Below the pieces are notes generated by a model. It was not told the DNA's origin and ran no database searches. It was given only the letters and a program-made list of their open reading frames with translations. A stretch of 64,000 nucleotides of DNA, from positions 9,796,001 to 9,860,000 of the forward strand of contig CAJFCV020000002.1 of assembly GCA_904066235.2 (NCBI GenBank), given 5' to 3'. The position numbers and the translations under genes were made by a program. Positions 23,104 to 33,357 of the stretch are shown one piece after another. Source of the stretch: Bursaphelenchus xylophilus. Lineage: Eukaryota > Nematoda > Chromadorea > Rhabditida > Aphelenchoididae. The number at the start of each line of letters is the position of its first letter. Positions within the stretch are counted from its first letter, which is position 1.

Positions 23104-26100
23104 TTATTTATGAAACGGTTTCAAAGTAAATAGTAACGCGACACAAACAAAACTCCCCATAAAATACACACAGCCAGCGGCATAAATATCCGGGCTCCAG
23201 ACGTTTTTGTATGAAGGTTTGTTTGTGAAGTCCGTAATGTTCAAGTGGACTGAAAAAATTAAGAATTGAAAATTAATGTTATAGCCAAAAAAGTTTTGCG
23301 CTGAAAAATAAAAAATTCTTACGCATGTAGGCAGTTTGTCGGTTGGCCAGTGTAACACCCAACACACATAATGATGATCCAACTAGGAGAAGTATACCAG
23401 AAGCCGCCGTTTCCAAAATTTCGGAAAAGACATTATGAATCAAACCGCATAACGCGATCAAACAAAAGGCCGGGCCAAGTGCCAAAATCGTCAGAATCGC
23501 GTGTCCAACATCAGCATCGAAGCGGCCCTGAAAGTACAGTCAGGTGCCTGATCCAGTGGCAAAAAACGTCCCAGTTTGCATCCAGGAAGGAACCAAAATG
23601 TCGCAAAACACCTCCTTTCTCTAAGCTAAAAAACCCCGTTTTGAAGAGCGCGCCCTTTCCTTCACGAAGGTAGCGCTAGCTCCGAATGCATCCGACAATA
23701 TTCGCAATCAAAAAACGCCGATTTTTGCGCTTCTCTCTTTCTTTTGGCCGATTGAGTACGGAAAGGTCCGCCGTGCGGAAAGGTCCGCTGGACGGAAAGG
23801 TCCGCTGTGCGGAATGGTCCGCTAAAAAAAGGAACAGGGGGGGGGGGAGGTTTTCGATGGCGCGGGTTTCAAAAATCGTATCCATTTTTTCTGAATTTTA
23901 CAATTTTGCTTAGGCAGTAGTGTTAATTAGTAATTTTTTAAAAATTGTTTTGAATAATGGATTTAGGGGTTTTCGAGGGTGCTGATCTCAAAAATCGTAT
24001 CCATTTTTTCTGAATTTTACAATTTTGCTTAGGCAGTAGTGTTAGTTAGTAATTTTTTAAAAAAATGTTTCGAGTTATGGATTTATTTAGGGGTTTTCGA
24101 TCGCGCTTATGCGAGATAACAATGATTGGTCATAAAAGACGTAAGTTATATTCTACTTGGTGTTTTCATTTTTAGGTGTGACTGGTCTCGAATTTATCGA
24201 TAAAGGAGCTGAAGTTCTGTCTCTCGAGCTGATGGATCGTTGAATAAGTGGAACTGTGCGGTTGGAAAGTCCGTTGGGCAGATTGTTCACGAATATTCAG
24301 AGCTGAGAAGTCTAAGTTGACATGAAAAGGATAAAGTCCGGCTGATAACTTCCAATAAAGGCCAGATCACACTAGTATCCGCTGAATTCGAGGAGGTTGT
24401 AAGTCAATGCTTTTTATTTTGTTCAGGCATCAAAAATTTGCTTTATATAGTAACTTATCTTATTTTAGGTATCATTTGACCAAGATCAAGGAATTACTGC
24501 GGCTGCTGTCTTTAATGGCTCGACATTGACCATCGAGATCAAAGTAAGTTTTTTTAAATGTTTTATCTTGCTTTAGGGAAGTTCTATCGATCGACAAATG
24601 GAGGTAGAGTTCACTAAATTCAAATCTATTGCGAAGGCCTGCTGCTTTCTTTTGGTAAGTGACGTGGCAATTCCTTTTATTTATTACGACATATAATTTA
24701 TATTACACTTGCTACAAACCTATCAATTTCAGCTAAGGGTCAGTCATTCTTTGCAAGAGGGAGCCGCAAACTCTAAAGCCAGTCTGCCTTTTTACAGAGG
24801 CCTATCTGCAACCCGTTTATGACTTTGCAGTCAACGAACATCATCTGTATACAGCTGGAAAAGATCATTTTGTTAGAAAATATCGGCTACCAGCCTTGTG
24901 AAATATGAATTATTTTGTGCTAATTGTAACGGTGGTTTTAACTTTAGTAAATGCGGGTGTTTTCCATTTACTTATTTGATGTTGTAATTTAGATACAAGC
25001 TGCGTTGGGATGTAGCCTGACTACGTCGCTACGTGTGAAACTTTTTTCATCAAAATAATTTTTCTAAACGTTGGGAAGGCATTGAGCGGTCAATTAAGAA
25101 CACCTTTTTTCCAAAATGTAGCATTTAAGAAAATCGGCGAAGTGTCATCGGAAAAACCCAAAGAAAGAAAAATCAATCATTGTTATCTCGCATAAGCGCC
25201 ATCGAAAACCCCTAAATAAATCCATTATTCAAAACAATTTTTTAAAAATTACTAACTAACACTACTGCCTAAGCAAAATTGTAAAATTCAGAAAAAATGG
25301 ATACGATTTTTGAGATCAGCACCCTCGAAAACCCCTAAATCCATTATTCAAAACAATTTTTAAAAAATTACTAATTAACACTCCTGCCTAAGCAAAATTG
25401 TAAAATTCAGAAAAAATGGATACGATTTTTGAGATCAGCACCCTCGAAAACCCCTAAATCCATTATTCAAAACAATTTTTAAAAAATTACTAATTAACAC
25501 TCCTGCCTAAGCAAAATTGTAAAATTCAGAAAAAATGGATACGATTTTTGAAACCCGCGCCATCGAAAACCTCCCCCCCCTTTCCTTTTTTTAGCGGACC
25601 ATTCCGCAGCGGACCATTCCGCACAGCGGACCTTTCCGTCCAGCGGACCTTTCCGCACAGCGGACCTTTCCGTCCTTCGTGCTTTTGGCCTTCTGTATTT
25701 GCGAAATTTTATTGTTTTTTTCACAGAAAATGAGAAATTGAGAAGAGAAAAAAGCGCGCGCTTTTTGATTGCGAATATTGTCGGATTCATTCGGAGCTGG
25801 CGCTCTCTTCATGAAAGAAAGTTGCGCTCTTCAAAACGGGGTTCTTTGGCTTAGATAAGGGAGGTGTTTTGCGGCACTTTGGTTCCTTCCTGGATGCAAA
25901 ATGGTACGTTTTTTGCCACGGGATCAGGTCCGCGGCGGTAGCATTTCCATTTTTTGGATAGGGTTTGCACGCCAAGAAGACATGTGGAACTTACTCGAAA
26001 CGCATCTTTGCATTTCTGTACATCCTCCGTATTGTTGTGATAGCAGATGGGGCCTCCTAATGGTCCGAATGCGATGTCATTGTTGAAATAACCCCAGTCC

Positions 26101-26198
26101 GCTTGAAGGATTCCACAGTTGCAGAGAAAGAAACTGACCAAAATCATAACGATGGACGCTCCTCGCAAAGCTTCCGCGATAATCTTCAACAGTTCCAT
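23104..26198 (-). CDS. Claudin-like four-transmembrane protein, copy A
   Basis: Three exons (26198-25995, 23527-23323, 23249-23104) join in frame to 184 residues. TM1 is near residues 10-27 (GASIVMILVSFFLCN). The first extracellular loop has W-x13-GGPIC-x10-C, like the W...C...C claudin/PMP22 signature, plus an NNT glycosylation site. TM2 contains LALGPAFCLIALCGLI, TM3 ASGILLLVGSSLCVLGV, and TM4 YFMGSFVCVALLFTL. The layout fits the nematode claudin-like group (cell junctions or channel partners), but the exact function is unknown. Intron 1 is swollen to about 2.5 kb by an E3-type element carrying a WD40 gene piece; copies B and C have introns of about 375 bp there. A minus-strand AATAAA lies near 23003. 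Confidence 0.8.
23537..25938. mobile_element. Expanded E3 element carrying captured gene sequence
   Basis: The left end (next to TA at 23535-23536) and the right end (GGATCAGGTCCGCGGCGG, then TA) carry E3 termini. The arms stay inverted for 550-700 bp: an E3 arm, AATGCATCCGACAATATTCG and its mirror, then short arrays of GGAAAGGTCCGCTG-like units (23758-23822, mirrored at 25590-25672). About 115-bp units containing AATGGATACGATTTTTGAG follow, two on the left and three on the right. The loop (about 24132-25180) holds the WD40 fragment. A run of Gs sits near 23838 and a run of Cs near 25570. Copies B and C carry only the short form of about 235 bp, sharing the right boundary. Confidence 0.8.
24132..24900 (+). 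pseudogene. Captured WD40-repeat gene fragment
   Basis: The stretch retains introns, with donors and acceptors at about 24140/24176, 24397/24468, 24543/24574, 24655/24733 and before 24797. WD40 signatures include RVTGLEFIDKGAEVLS, DGSLNKWNCAVGKSVGQIV, KVRLITSNKGQITLVSAEF, ITAAAVFNGSTLTIEI and VYDFAVNEHHLYTAGKDHF followed by a stop. A frame change lies near 24230 and an in-frame TGA near 24317, so it is broken. It sits in the loop of the expanded E3 element and points opposite to the host gene. Retained introns mean it was copied from genomic DNA, not from mRNA. The parent gene is not in this window. Confidence 0.75.
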
Positions 26199-26282
26199 GG
26201 GAAGCGGTAACCGGCCGGTCGGTGGGGAATTTTTAGAGGTTTGTGATTGGAAATGGGTTTTTTTGAAATGAAAATTTGCATA

Positions 26283-27204
26283 CAGGGTGGGCCACTCGAA
26301 ACTGACAAGTTGTTTCTTTGAATTTCTCCGCGGAGACTCCACCGATTTTTCCAAAACTTAGATTTTTCTGGAGCTGAGACCCGCCATTTTCAACCGACTT
26401 AATTTCAAGAAAATATATTTTGAATTGACCTTTCCATGCCTTCTCAAAGTTTTGAAAAATTATTTTCAGGCCGAAACCGCTAAAACTTGGAAAATTTTTG
26501 GAATGATTTTGAAAAATTGGTCATTTTTCCGACTTCTTGGGTGAAATTTTCTTTGTTTTACCTCAGATAGTTATCAAATATTGTTCCAAAAACAATTTTA
26601 TTTAACGATCTGATTATTAATGTTTCTATCTGATTTATTATGCCCACCTCCTCTCGCATCACAAACTTGCAGTGCCTTTGAGAGTCATGAGCAGCTAAAA
26701 TTACGTATCGTGGATACGTAATTTTAATTACGTATCTGAGCTTCAAGATGCCCCAGGCCTGACTCCATAACCATTGACGTCGAATTTTTCAATCTTTTTT
26801 TGAATTTTTTTTTTTTTTTTTTTTTTTTGAGCGTTCGTGCCCTAATGGTAATACAAACAACACTCTTGTGGCTTTCAATTTGCTTTAAACAAGTTTAAAG
26901 CGAGCACTAGCAACTTTTTACTCCACGATTTCCCCAAAAAAAACCAAAAATTTTCCAAGTCCGAGAAAGTCAATTGAAAATCATTCCAAAAATTTTCGAA
27001 GTTTTAGCGGTTTCGGCCTGAAAATAATTTTTCAAAACTTTGAAAAGGCATGGAAAGGTTAATTCAAAGTATGTTTTTTTGAAATTCGGTCGGTTGAAAA
27101 TGGCGGGTCTCAGCTCCAGAAAAATCTAAATTTTAGAAAAATCGGCAGAGTCTCCGCGGAAAAAATCAAAGAAACAACTTGTCAGTTTCGAGTGGCCCAC
27201 CCTG
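26283..27204. mobile_element. E5, mariner-like inverted-repeat element
   Basis: The ends CAGGGTGGGCCACTCGAAAC and its complement are each next to TA (26281-26282 and 27205-27206). Arms of about 260 bp are inverted copies. The centre includes a run of over 20 T and shows no transposase. The same upstream region of copy B reads TTTGCATATTTGG without the element, so that locus is a paralogous empty site with a single TA. It sits about 85 bp upstream of the start codon of copy A. Confidence 0.9.
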
Positions 27205-27440
27205 TATTTGGTTCAATTTCAAAAGAATTTGAGGACCAAGCAACAATTTTTTCCCCAGGGGACAAAAGGTCGCATACGTTGTCACTTGCAAGAATAATTT
27301 GTAATTTGAGGACAAAGTTTCCCCTGATAGAACATTTTCCTCTTTGACCACTCTCCGCCTCCCGTGCACTCACCCGCCGACAAAGATCGTTGAATCGGTT
27401 ACCTCTCAAAGGCGGAAGCTAAAATTTTCAGGGCCTGATA

Positions 27441-27576
27441 CTAGTCCGTTCGCAAAGTGGCTGGAGTGGTTTCGGCGACTTGGACTGTGCAAATTGCATC
27501 GAGGTGCGAGTGGCACCCGAAAAAAGACGATTGCACGGTGCAAAAAGCAAGAAATTGCCACTTCGCAAGCGGACTA
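27441..27576. mobile_element. E7 MITE, internally shortened
   Basis: The left end CTAGTCCGTTCGCAAAGTGG is next to TA and the right end is CTTCGCAAGCGGACTA. The interior holds GGACTGTGCAAATTGC and GATTGCACGGTGCAAAAAGC. It lies between the promoter side of copy A and the 3' end of copy B, near the duplication boundary. Confidence 0.75.
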
Positions 27577-27652
27577 TTTAAAAATTTGCGACAAGTGCCA
27601 TCAAAATCCGAGCGTATAAAACGAATATTTATTGTATAGAAACACATTCCCG

Positions 27653-28643
27653 TCAAATTTTTAAAGTGAATAAGGCCACGACACAAATAAAACTATACAC
27701 CAAAAAAGAACAGCCGTACATATAAATAACCGGGCCCCAGACCTTGTTGTATGAAGGGTTGTTAGTGAAACCCGTAATGTTCAAGTGGACTGAAAAAATT
27801 AAGAATTGAAAATTAGTTATAGCCAAAAGTTTTGCGCTGAAAAATAAAAAATTCTTACGCATGTCGTCAACGTGTCGGTCGGCCATTATAAGACCGCACA
27901 CACATAAATATGATCCAACTAGGAGAAGCATAGCCGAAGCCGCCGTTTCCCACATTTCGGAAAAGACATTATGAATCAAACCGCATAACGCGATAAAACC
28001 AAGGGCCGGGCCAAGTGCCAAATTCGTCAGAATCGCATGCCCAACATCAGCATTGAAGCGGCCCTGAAAGTATTATTTATGGCAATTTCGAAGAAACCTG
28101 GCAAAAATTTAAACAGAATTTTCTTTAAATATTGAGTGAGACTCATGCCATGGCGGACCTGATCCAATGGCAAAAAAACATACCATCTTGCATCCGGGAA
28201 CTCTCAAAAATAAGCAAAATACCTCCTTCTCTAACTAAAAAACTCCCGTTTTGAAGAGCGCGCCCTTCCACTCACAAAAAGATTGGAGTTTTCCACTTCG
28301 AGATGGAGGTATTTTGCTACAATTTTGATACTTTCCGGATGCAAAATGGTACATTTTTTGCCACTGGATCAGGTCCGCGGCGGTAGCGTTTCCATTTTTT
28401 GGATAGGGTTTGCACGCCAAGAAGACATGTAGAACTTACTCGAAACGCATCTTTGCATTTCTGTACATCCTCCGTATTGTTGTGATAGCAGACGGGGCCT
28501 CCTAATGGGCCGAATGCGATGTCATTGTTGAAATAACCCCAGTCCGCTTGAAGAATTCCATAGTTGCAAAGGAAAAAACTGACCAAAATCATAACGATGG
28601 ACGCTCCTCGCAAAGCTTCCGCGATAATCTTCAACAGTTCCAT
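27653..28643 (-). CDS. Claudin-like four-transmembrane protein, copy B
   Basis: Three exons (28643-28440, 28063-27859, 27789-27653) join in frame to 181 residues. It has the same plan as copy A: TM1 GASIVMILVSFFLCN, loop with GPLGGPVCY and a second cysteine 11 residues on, TM2 LALGPALGFIALCGLI, TM3 ASAMLLLVGSYLCVCGLI, TM4 YGCSFLVYSFICVVALF. Splice sites match copy A exactly. The C-terminus is three residues shorter. This is the cleanest member of the trio. It faces away from copy C, and the two share mirror-image promoter regions. Confidence 0.85.
28148..28382. mobile_element. E3 MITE in intron 1 of copy B
   Basis: Short form of E3 (about 235 bp): GGCGGACCTGATCCAATGGC on the left, GCGCGCCC centre, CACTGGATCAGGTCCGCGG on the right. 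Its right boundary is the same as in copies A and C, so the insertion predates the duplication. Confidence 0.8.
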
Positions 28644-29106
28644 GGGAAGCGGTAACCGGCCGGTCGGTGGGGAATTTTTAGAGGTTTGTGATTGGAAATG
28701 GGGTTTTTTGAAATCAAAATTTGCATATTTGGTTCGATTTCAAAAAAAGAATTTGAGGACCAATCAAAAATTTTTTCCCAAGAGGACAAAAGAGTCGCAT
28801 ACGTTGTCACTTGAAACAATAATTTGTAATTTGAGGACAAAGTTTCCCCTGATAGAGGCAGAAAACGTTTTCCTCTTTGGCCACTCTCAGCCTCCCGTGC
28901 ACTGACCCGCCGACAAGAATCGTTGAATCGGTTACCTCTCAAAAGCCGAAACTAAAATTTTCAGGGATTCTTGTCGGCGGGTCAGTGCACGGGAGGCGGA
29001 GAGTGGCCAAAGAGGAAAATGTTTTCTGCCTCTATCAGGGGAAACTTTGTCCTCAAGTTACAAATTATTCTTGCAAGTGACAACGTATGCGACGTTTTGT
29101 CCTCTT
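28644..29106. promoter_or_regulatory. Mirror-image promoter regions of claudin-like copies B and C
   Basis: The sequence upstream of copy B (28644-28965) is repeated in reverse orientation from about 28970 onward as the start of copy C's upstream region, and also precedes copy A. Shared blocks include GTTACCGCTTCCCATGG at the start codon, CGACCGGCCGG, a CTTTTGTCCTCTTGGG/CCCAAGAGGACAAAAG block and CCTCCCGTGCACT. The copies are thus head to head around an axis near 28965. Element X breaks copy C's half at 29106. Promoter function is inferred from position and conservation. Confidence 0.5.
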
Positions 29107-30736
29107 CACAGCGCATGTCAAACTGAGGAGTCCGGTGACCGGAATAGACTCTTCGCTATCGGTTTTTTACATTTCGTCTTGATTTCCAGAGAAAGAGAGA
29201 AAAAAGGCGCGCAAAAACGTACTCTCTCGCCCCAAAAATTCCCCATTTCTCCCCCGACAAAACGTTTTTTCGCGTCTTTTTTTCGCAAATTGCCAATCCG
29301 TTCACCGGACTGTTTTAGCTTATCTCAGTTTGACGTGCAGCGTTCCGAACATTTTTTCCGCCGCCGATCGGTGTCGAAAAAAGGAAAAAATGAAAAGTAG
29401 TGCTTACAAGTCGGTGTATATTTGGCTAGCCACAATAGATGTAACTAAACTAAAAAGTGGTTATTAGACTATAAGAGATTGCCATTCCACGTATACAAAC
29501 TACATCATCATACCTTATGTTAATGTTGAGAAAATGATGATCGAAAATTATCAAAAGTTCAACCTTCAGGTAAAAATAAGAGTACCTTTCAACCCTTAAG
29601 CACACAATTTTTTTTCTTCCATCGTGTGCAGAATTTCAAGAGCTACAACATAGACAGATTCAATAATTTTCCCGGGCCTTTAATCTTAGTTATGATTGAA
29701 AAGGGCCTAATTTTGGCCGTTTTTTGCACTTTTTTTTACTTATTTGCACCTTAAGAATAAAAAGTGAAGATATTCTATATAAAACGGATTGTCATGATCA
29801 TTGTGGTCATCCATGCCAAATTTCAACTTTTTCTGACACCCGAGAGTCGTTGAATACGAACTTGAATATGGAACCCAAGTGTACTATTTCTGTTGAATAA
29901 AATCACGTTAAGTGCTCCAAAATCACTTCTTGAGCGAAAATATGTTGTATACATACACTCTGTGCAAACTTTTTGTCATCAAGCCAAAATATATCTTTTT
30001 CATTTCGAAAGTTGAATTCAACAGACAATTCTGACCAATGCCAAAGTGTGAGCTTGCAAACACTTACTGGAATTACCCGTAAAGCTGAGTTTGGCCTTTG
30101 TAATCGCGACCTAAGATTCATTGCGACCAGAAGTGCTGTAATTAATGCCAGCCAAGGATTTCAGTACTGTTTTCTTACAAAGTTGAAGATACGAAGTTTC
30201 CATATTCAAGTTCGTATTCAACGACTCTGGAGTGTCGGAAAAAGTTGAAATTTGGCATGGATGACCACAATGATCATGACAATCCGTTTTATATAGAATA
30301 TCTTCACTTTTTATTCTTAAGGTGCAAATAAGTAAAAAAAAGTGCAAAAAACGGCCAAAATTAGGCCCTTTTCAACCATAACTAAGATTAAAGGCCCGGG
30401 AAAATTATTGAATCTGTCTATGTTGTAGCTCTTGAAATTCTGCACACGATGGAAGAAAAAAAAATTGTGTGCTTAAGGGTTGGAAGGTACTCTTATTTTT
30501 ACCTGAAGGTTGAATTTTTGATAATTTTCGATCATCATTTTCTCAACATTAACATAAGGTATGATGATGTAGTTTGTATACGTGGAATGGCAATCTCTTA
30601 TAGTCTAATAACCACTTTTTAGTTTAGTTACATCTATTGTGGCTAGCCAAATATATACCGACTTGTAAGCACTACTTTTCATTTTTTCCTTTTTTCGACA
30701 CCGATCGGCGGCGGAAAAAATGTTCGGAACGCTGTG
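29107..30736. mobile_element. Element X, long foldback with CAC...GTG ends
   Basis: The ends CACAGCGTTCCGAAC and its complement are flanked by CTCTT on both sides (29102-29106 and 30737-30741). The undisturbed host sequence, GTCCTCTTGGGAAAA, is seen upstream of copies A and B, so the duplication is certain. The inverted arms are about 535 bp each (29343-29873 and 30197-30736), excluding the inserted E2 copy, and are nearly identical. The loop of about 320 bp has no recognisable gene. Confidence 0.85.
29114..29337. mobile_element. E2 element nested in the left end of X
   Basis: It starts CATGTCAAACTGAGGAGTCC and ends ATCTCAGTTTGACGTG. Its duplication is CAGCG (29109-29113 and 29338-29342). 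The intact right end of X (CGGAACGCTGTG) shows the site with a single CAGCG. Interior landmarks are GGTGACCGGAATAGACTC and CGCTATCGGTTTTTTACA. Confidence 0.9.
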
Positions 30737-30898
30737 CTCTTGGGAAAAAAATTGTTGCTTGGTCCTCAAATTCTTTTCTGAGATTGAATCAAATATGCAA
30801 ATGCAAATTTTCATTTAAAAAAACCCCATTTCCAATCACAATCCTCTAAAAATTCCCCACCGACCGGCCGGTTACCGCTTCCCATGGATCCGTTGAAG

Positions 30899-31466
30899 AG
30901 TGAGAATGTGGTACTCCCGCATTCTCTCGGCCCGACATTTATCAACCCGACGCAATCTCCATCCCGCAAGCGACCTGAAGAGAGGCCGCCGAGGCCCGTG
31001 ATCGAGCCGAGAAAGTCACGTGGCTCCCTCCTGCGCCCCAAATGTCGTGCTTGCGCGTGGGCCGCAAGCACTTAACGCTGCAGAAAATGTCAGGCCCCCT
31101 TTTCGTAACTCCGATGATGAAAGTCGGCCACTTAGTGATGAAAGTCGGCCACTTAGGCTGATTGATCCGTGGGCGATGAACTTTCTCGAAGCCCGATCAG
31201 GCCCCTATATAAACCCTCCCGCATTCTTCACTGGATCGATCCTCCGAGGTTTTCCGACCTGGAGTCAGCCTTCTAAGGCTTTTGGGGGTGTTCAGTTGTT
31301 TAGACGTCTATTTCCGTGTACGCGCATTTTATTCTTGTATAAATAAATATTATACTTATTATCCCTGCGGGTTGATTCTTTGTATAGTTGTTTGTTTATA
31401 CTCGAATATATCTTCGGTACTTTACTAGGTACCAAGATCCACCAGGTTTTGACTTATCAAATTACT
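30899..31466 (+). mobile_element. Solo LTR of a retrotransposon
   Basis: A 568-bp block, GC-richer than its surroundings, begins AGTGAGAATG, ends CAAATTACT and is flanked by GAAG (30895-30898 and 31467-31470). The uninterrupted site, GTTGAAGATTATCG, is seen in copies A and B. The AGT...ACT ends and 4-bp duplication resemble gypsy-type LTRs. Inside are a CCTATATAAACC TATA box (about 31203-31214) and AATAAA near 31344. No internal retrotransposon genes remain, as expected after LTR-LTR recombination. Confidence 0.8.
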
Positions 31467-31716
31467 GAAGATTATCGCGGGAGCTTTGCGAGGAACGTCC
31501 ATCGTTCTGATTTTGGTCAGTTTTTTCCTTTGCAACTATGGAATTCTTCAAGCGGACTGGGGTTATTTCAACAATGACATCGCATTCGGCCCATTAGGAG
31601 GCCCCATCTGCTATCGCAACAATACGGAGGATGTGCAGAAATGCAAAGATGCGTTTCAAGTAAGTTCCACATGTCTTCTTGGCGTGCAAACCCTATCCAA
31701 AAAAATGGAAATTCTA

Positions 31717-31950
31717 CCGCCGCGGACCTGATCCAGTGGCAAAAAATGTACCATTTTGCATCCGGAAAGTATCAAAATTGTAGCAAAATACCTCCATCTC
31801 GAAGTGGAAAACTCCGGTCTTTTTGTGAGTGGAAGGGCGCGCTCTTCAAAACGGGGTTTTTTCGTTAGAGAAGGAGGTATTTTGCTTATTTTTGAGAGTT
31901 CCCGGATGCAAAATGGCACGTTTTTTTGCCATTGGATCAGGTCCGCCATG
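31717..31950. mobile_element. E3 MITE in intron 1 of copy C
   Basis: Short E3 form in reverse orientation relative to copy B, matching the inverted gene: GCGGACCTGATCCAGTGGC on the left, CATTGGATCAGGTCCGCC on the right. Orthologous to the insertions in A and B. Confidence 0.8.
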
Positions 31951-32453
31951 GCAGGAGTCTCACTCAATATTTAAAGAAAATTTTGTTTAAATTTTTGCCA
32001 GGTTTCTTCGAAATTGCCATAAATAATACTTTCAGGGCCGCTTCGATGCTGATGTTGGACATGCGATTCTGACGATTTTGGCACTTGGCCCGGCCCTTGG
32101 TTTGATCGCGTTATGCGGTTTGATTCATAATGTCTTTTCCGAAATGTGGGAAACGGCGGCTTCTGGTACACTTCTCCTAATTGGAACATCATTATGTGTG
32201 TTGGGTCTTATAATGGCCAACCGACAAGTTGACTACATGCGTAAGAATTTTTTATTTTTCAGTGCAAAACATTTTTGGCTATGATATTAATTTTCAATTC
32301 TTACTGTTTTCAGTCCACTTGAACATTACGGACTTTATTAACAAACCTTCATACAACGAGGTCTCGGGCGCGTATATTTATATATACGGCTGTTCTCTTT
32401 TGACGTCAAGTTTTATTTCTGTCGTGGGCTTATTTGTTGTAACCGTTTCATAA

Positions 32454-32800
32454 GTAATTGGCTGTATCATGATGATATTGAACAGTTTTTTAGATCGATT
32501 TAGCTTGGAACCCCCGTTTTTGACAATGTCGACGGGAATGTGATTCTATTTACATCGACAATAAATATTCGTTTTATACGCTCGGATTTTGATGGCGCTT
32601 GTCGCGAATAAATAGCAGAACTTTTCCATGCTGTTCAAAGATCGTTCTCGACGAGAAAATAAGAGTGGTCAAAGAGGAAAACGTTTTCTGCCTCTACCAG
32701 GGGAAACTTTGCCCTCAAATCACAAATTGTTGTTGCAAATGACAACGTATACGACCCTTTTTCAGCAGGTGAGTGCACGGAAGACGGAGGGTGGTCATAG
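32454..32800. repeat. Duplicated claudin-like 3' flank and a fourth promoter remnant
   Basis: 32454-32590 mirrors the 3' flank of copy A (AACAGTTTTTTAGATCGATT, then AATAAATATTCGTTTTATAC). From about 32660 to 32800 it again matches claudin-like promoter DNA (GTCAAAGAGGAAAACG, CAGGGGAAACTTTG, GTGAGTGCACGGAAGACGG). A fourth, now lost copy therefore once began here on the plus strand, or the duplication unit ended here. The neighbouring degenerin gene stops just beyond it. Confidence 0.6.
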
Positions 32801-33357
32801 AGGATGAGATGCGCAAACGCTTGATGTGAGATTTTTTTATTGACTTTTTAATAGCGTTGTTTATCGGTTCGTATTCACAAAACATTGACCTATTCCAATC
32901 CAACTGCTTGTTTGTATAGAATAATCAATGCGTTTAATTCCGGGGTCGAATTCAACATACTCATCTTGTACGGGCTGTTATTGCAGACCGTAACGGATGG
33001 AAAATTGATTTCGTCGTCGCTCAACTGAAAAAAATTATTTTTTTTTGTACTCTAATATTGCATTGGTAAACGCTCATGTATTGCGGTCTTACCTCAACCT
33101 GAATAGTAGTGTCGTAATCCAAATACGACTGAACAGTCGTAACCAGCAGATACGCAAACGCAATCCATGTGGCGGTCACCAGAATTGCCCAAATCAAAAT
33201 TGTAATCCATGATCGGGCTTGTGCCAGATGGGGAATACCGTGACAGGAACAGAGGCGACCCCATTCGGCTATAGTGTCTTTCAAACGTCTAAAAAGTAAA
33301 TTTTACAGGGGTTCCAAGTTCATTCTTTTATATTCAAAATTTTTTTCAACCATGACA

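Larger units (their letters stand above)
30884..32453 (+). pseudogene. Claudin-like copy C, start region split by an LTR
   Basis: Exon 1 begins at 30884 as MDPLK (15 bases), is interrupted by a solo LTR (30899-31466) and resumes at 31467/31471 through 31659. Exon 2 is 32036-32240 and exon 3 is 32314-32453. Apart from the LTR the frame is intact and encodes the same four-membrane-segment layout (GTSIVLILVSFFLCN, ALGPALGLIALCGLI, GTLLLIGTSLCVLGLI, CSLLTSSFISVVGLFVV). The part after the LTR has no in-frame ATG before exon 2, so a normal protein needs the LTR spliced out. The upstream region is also disrupted by X. Low divergence from A and B points to recent inactivation. Confidence 0.75.

Noticed and set aside
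24132..24900. WD40 sequence as a live gene
   Set aside because: It has a frame change and an in-frame stop, lacks further upstream WD repeats, and is bounded by transposon arms.
26800..26830. Long T run as a biological signal
   Set aside because: It lies in the loop of E5 and is a simple homopolymer, with a length that may be a sequencing artefact.
30884..31075. 63-codon frame starting at the copy C ATG
   Set aside because: After five codons of the real gene it reads into the solo LTR, so it is not an independent protein.
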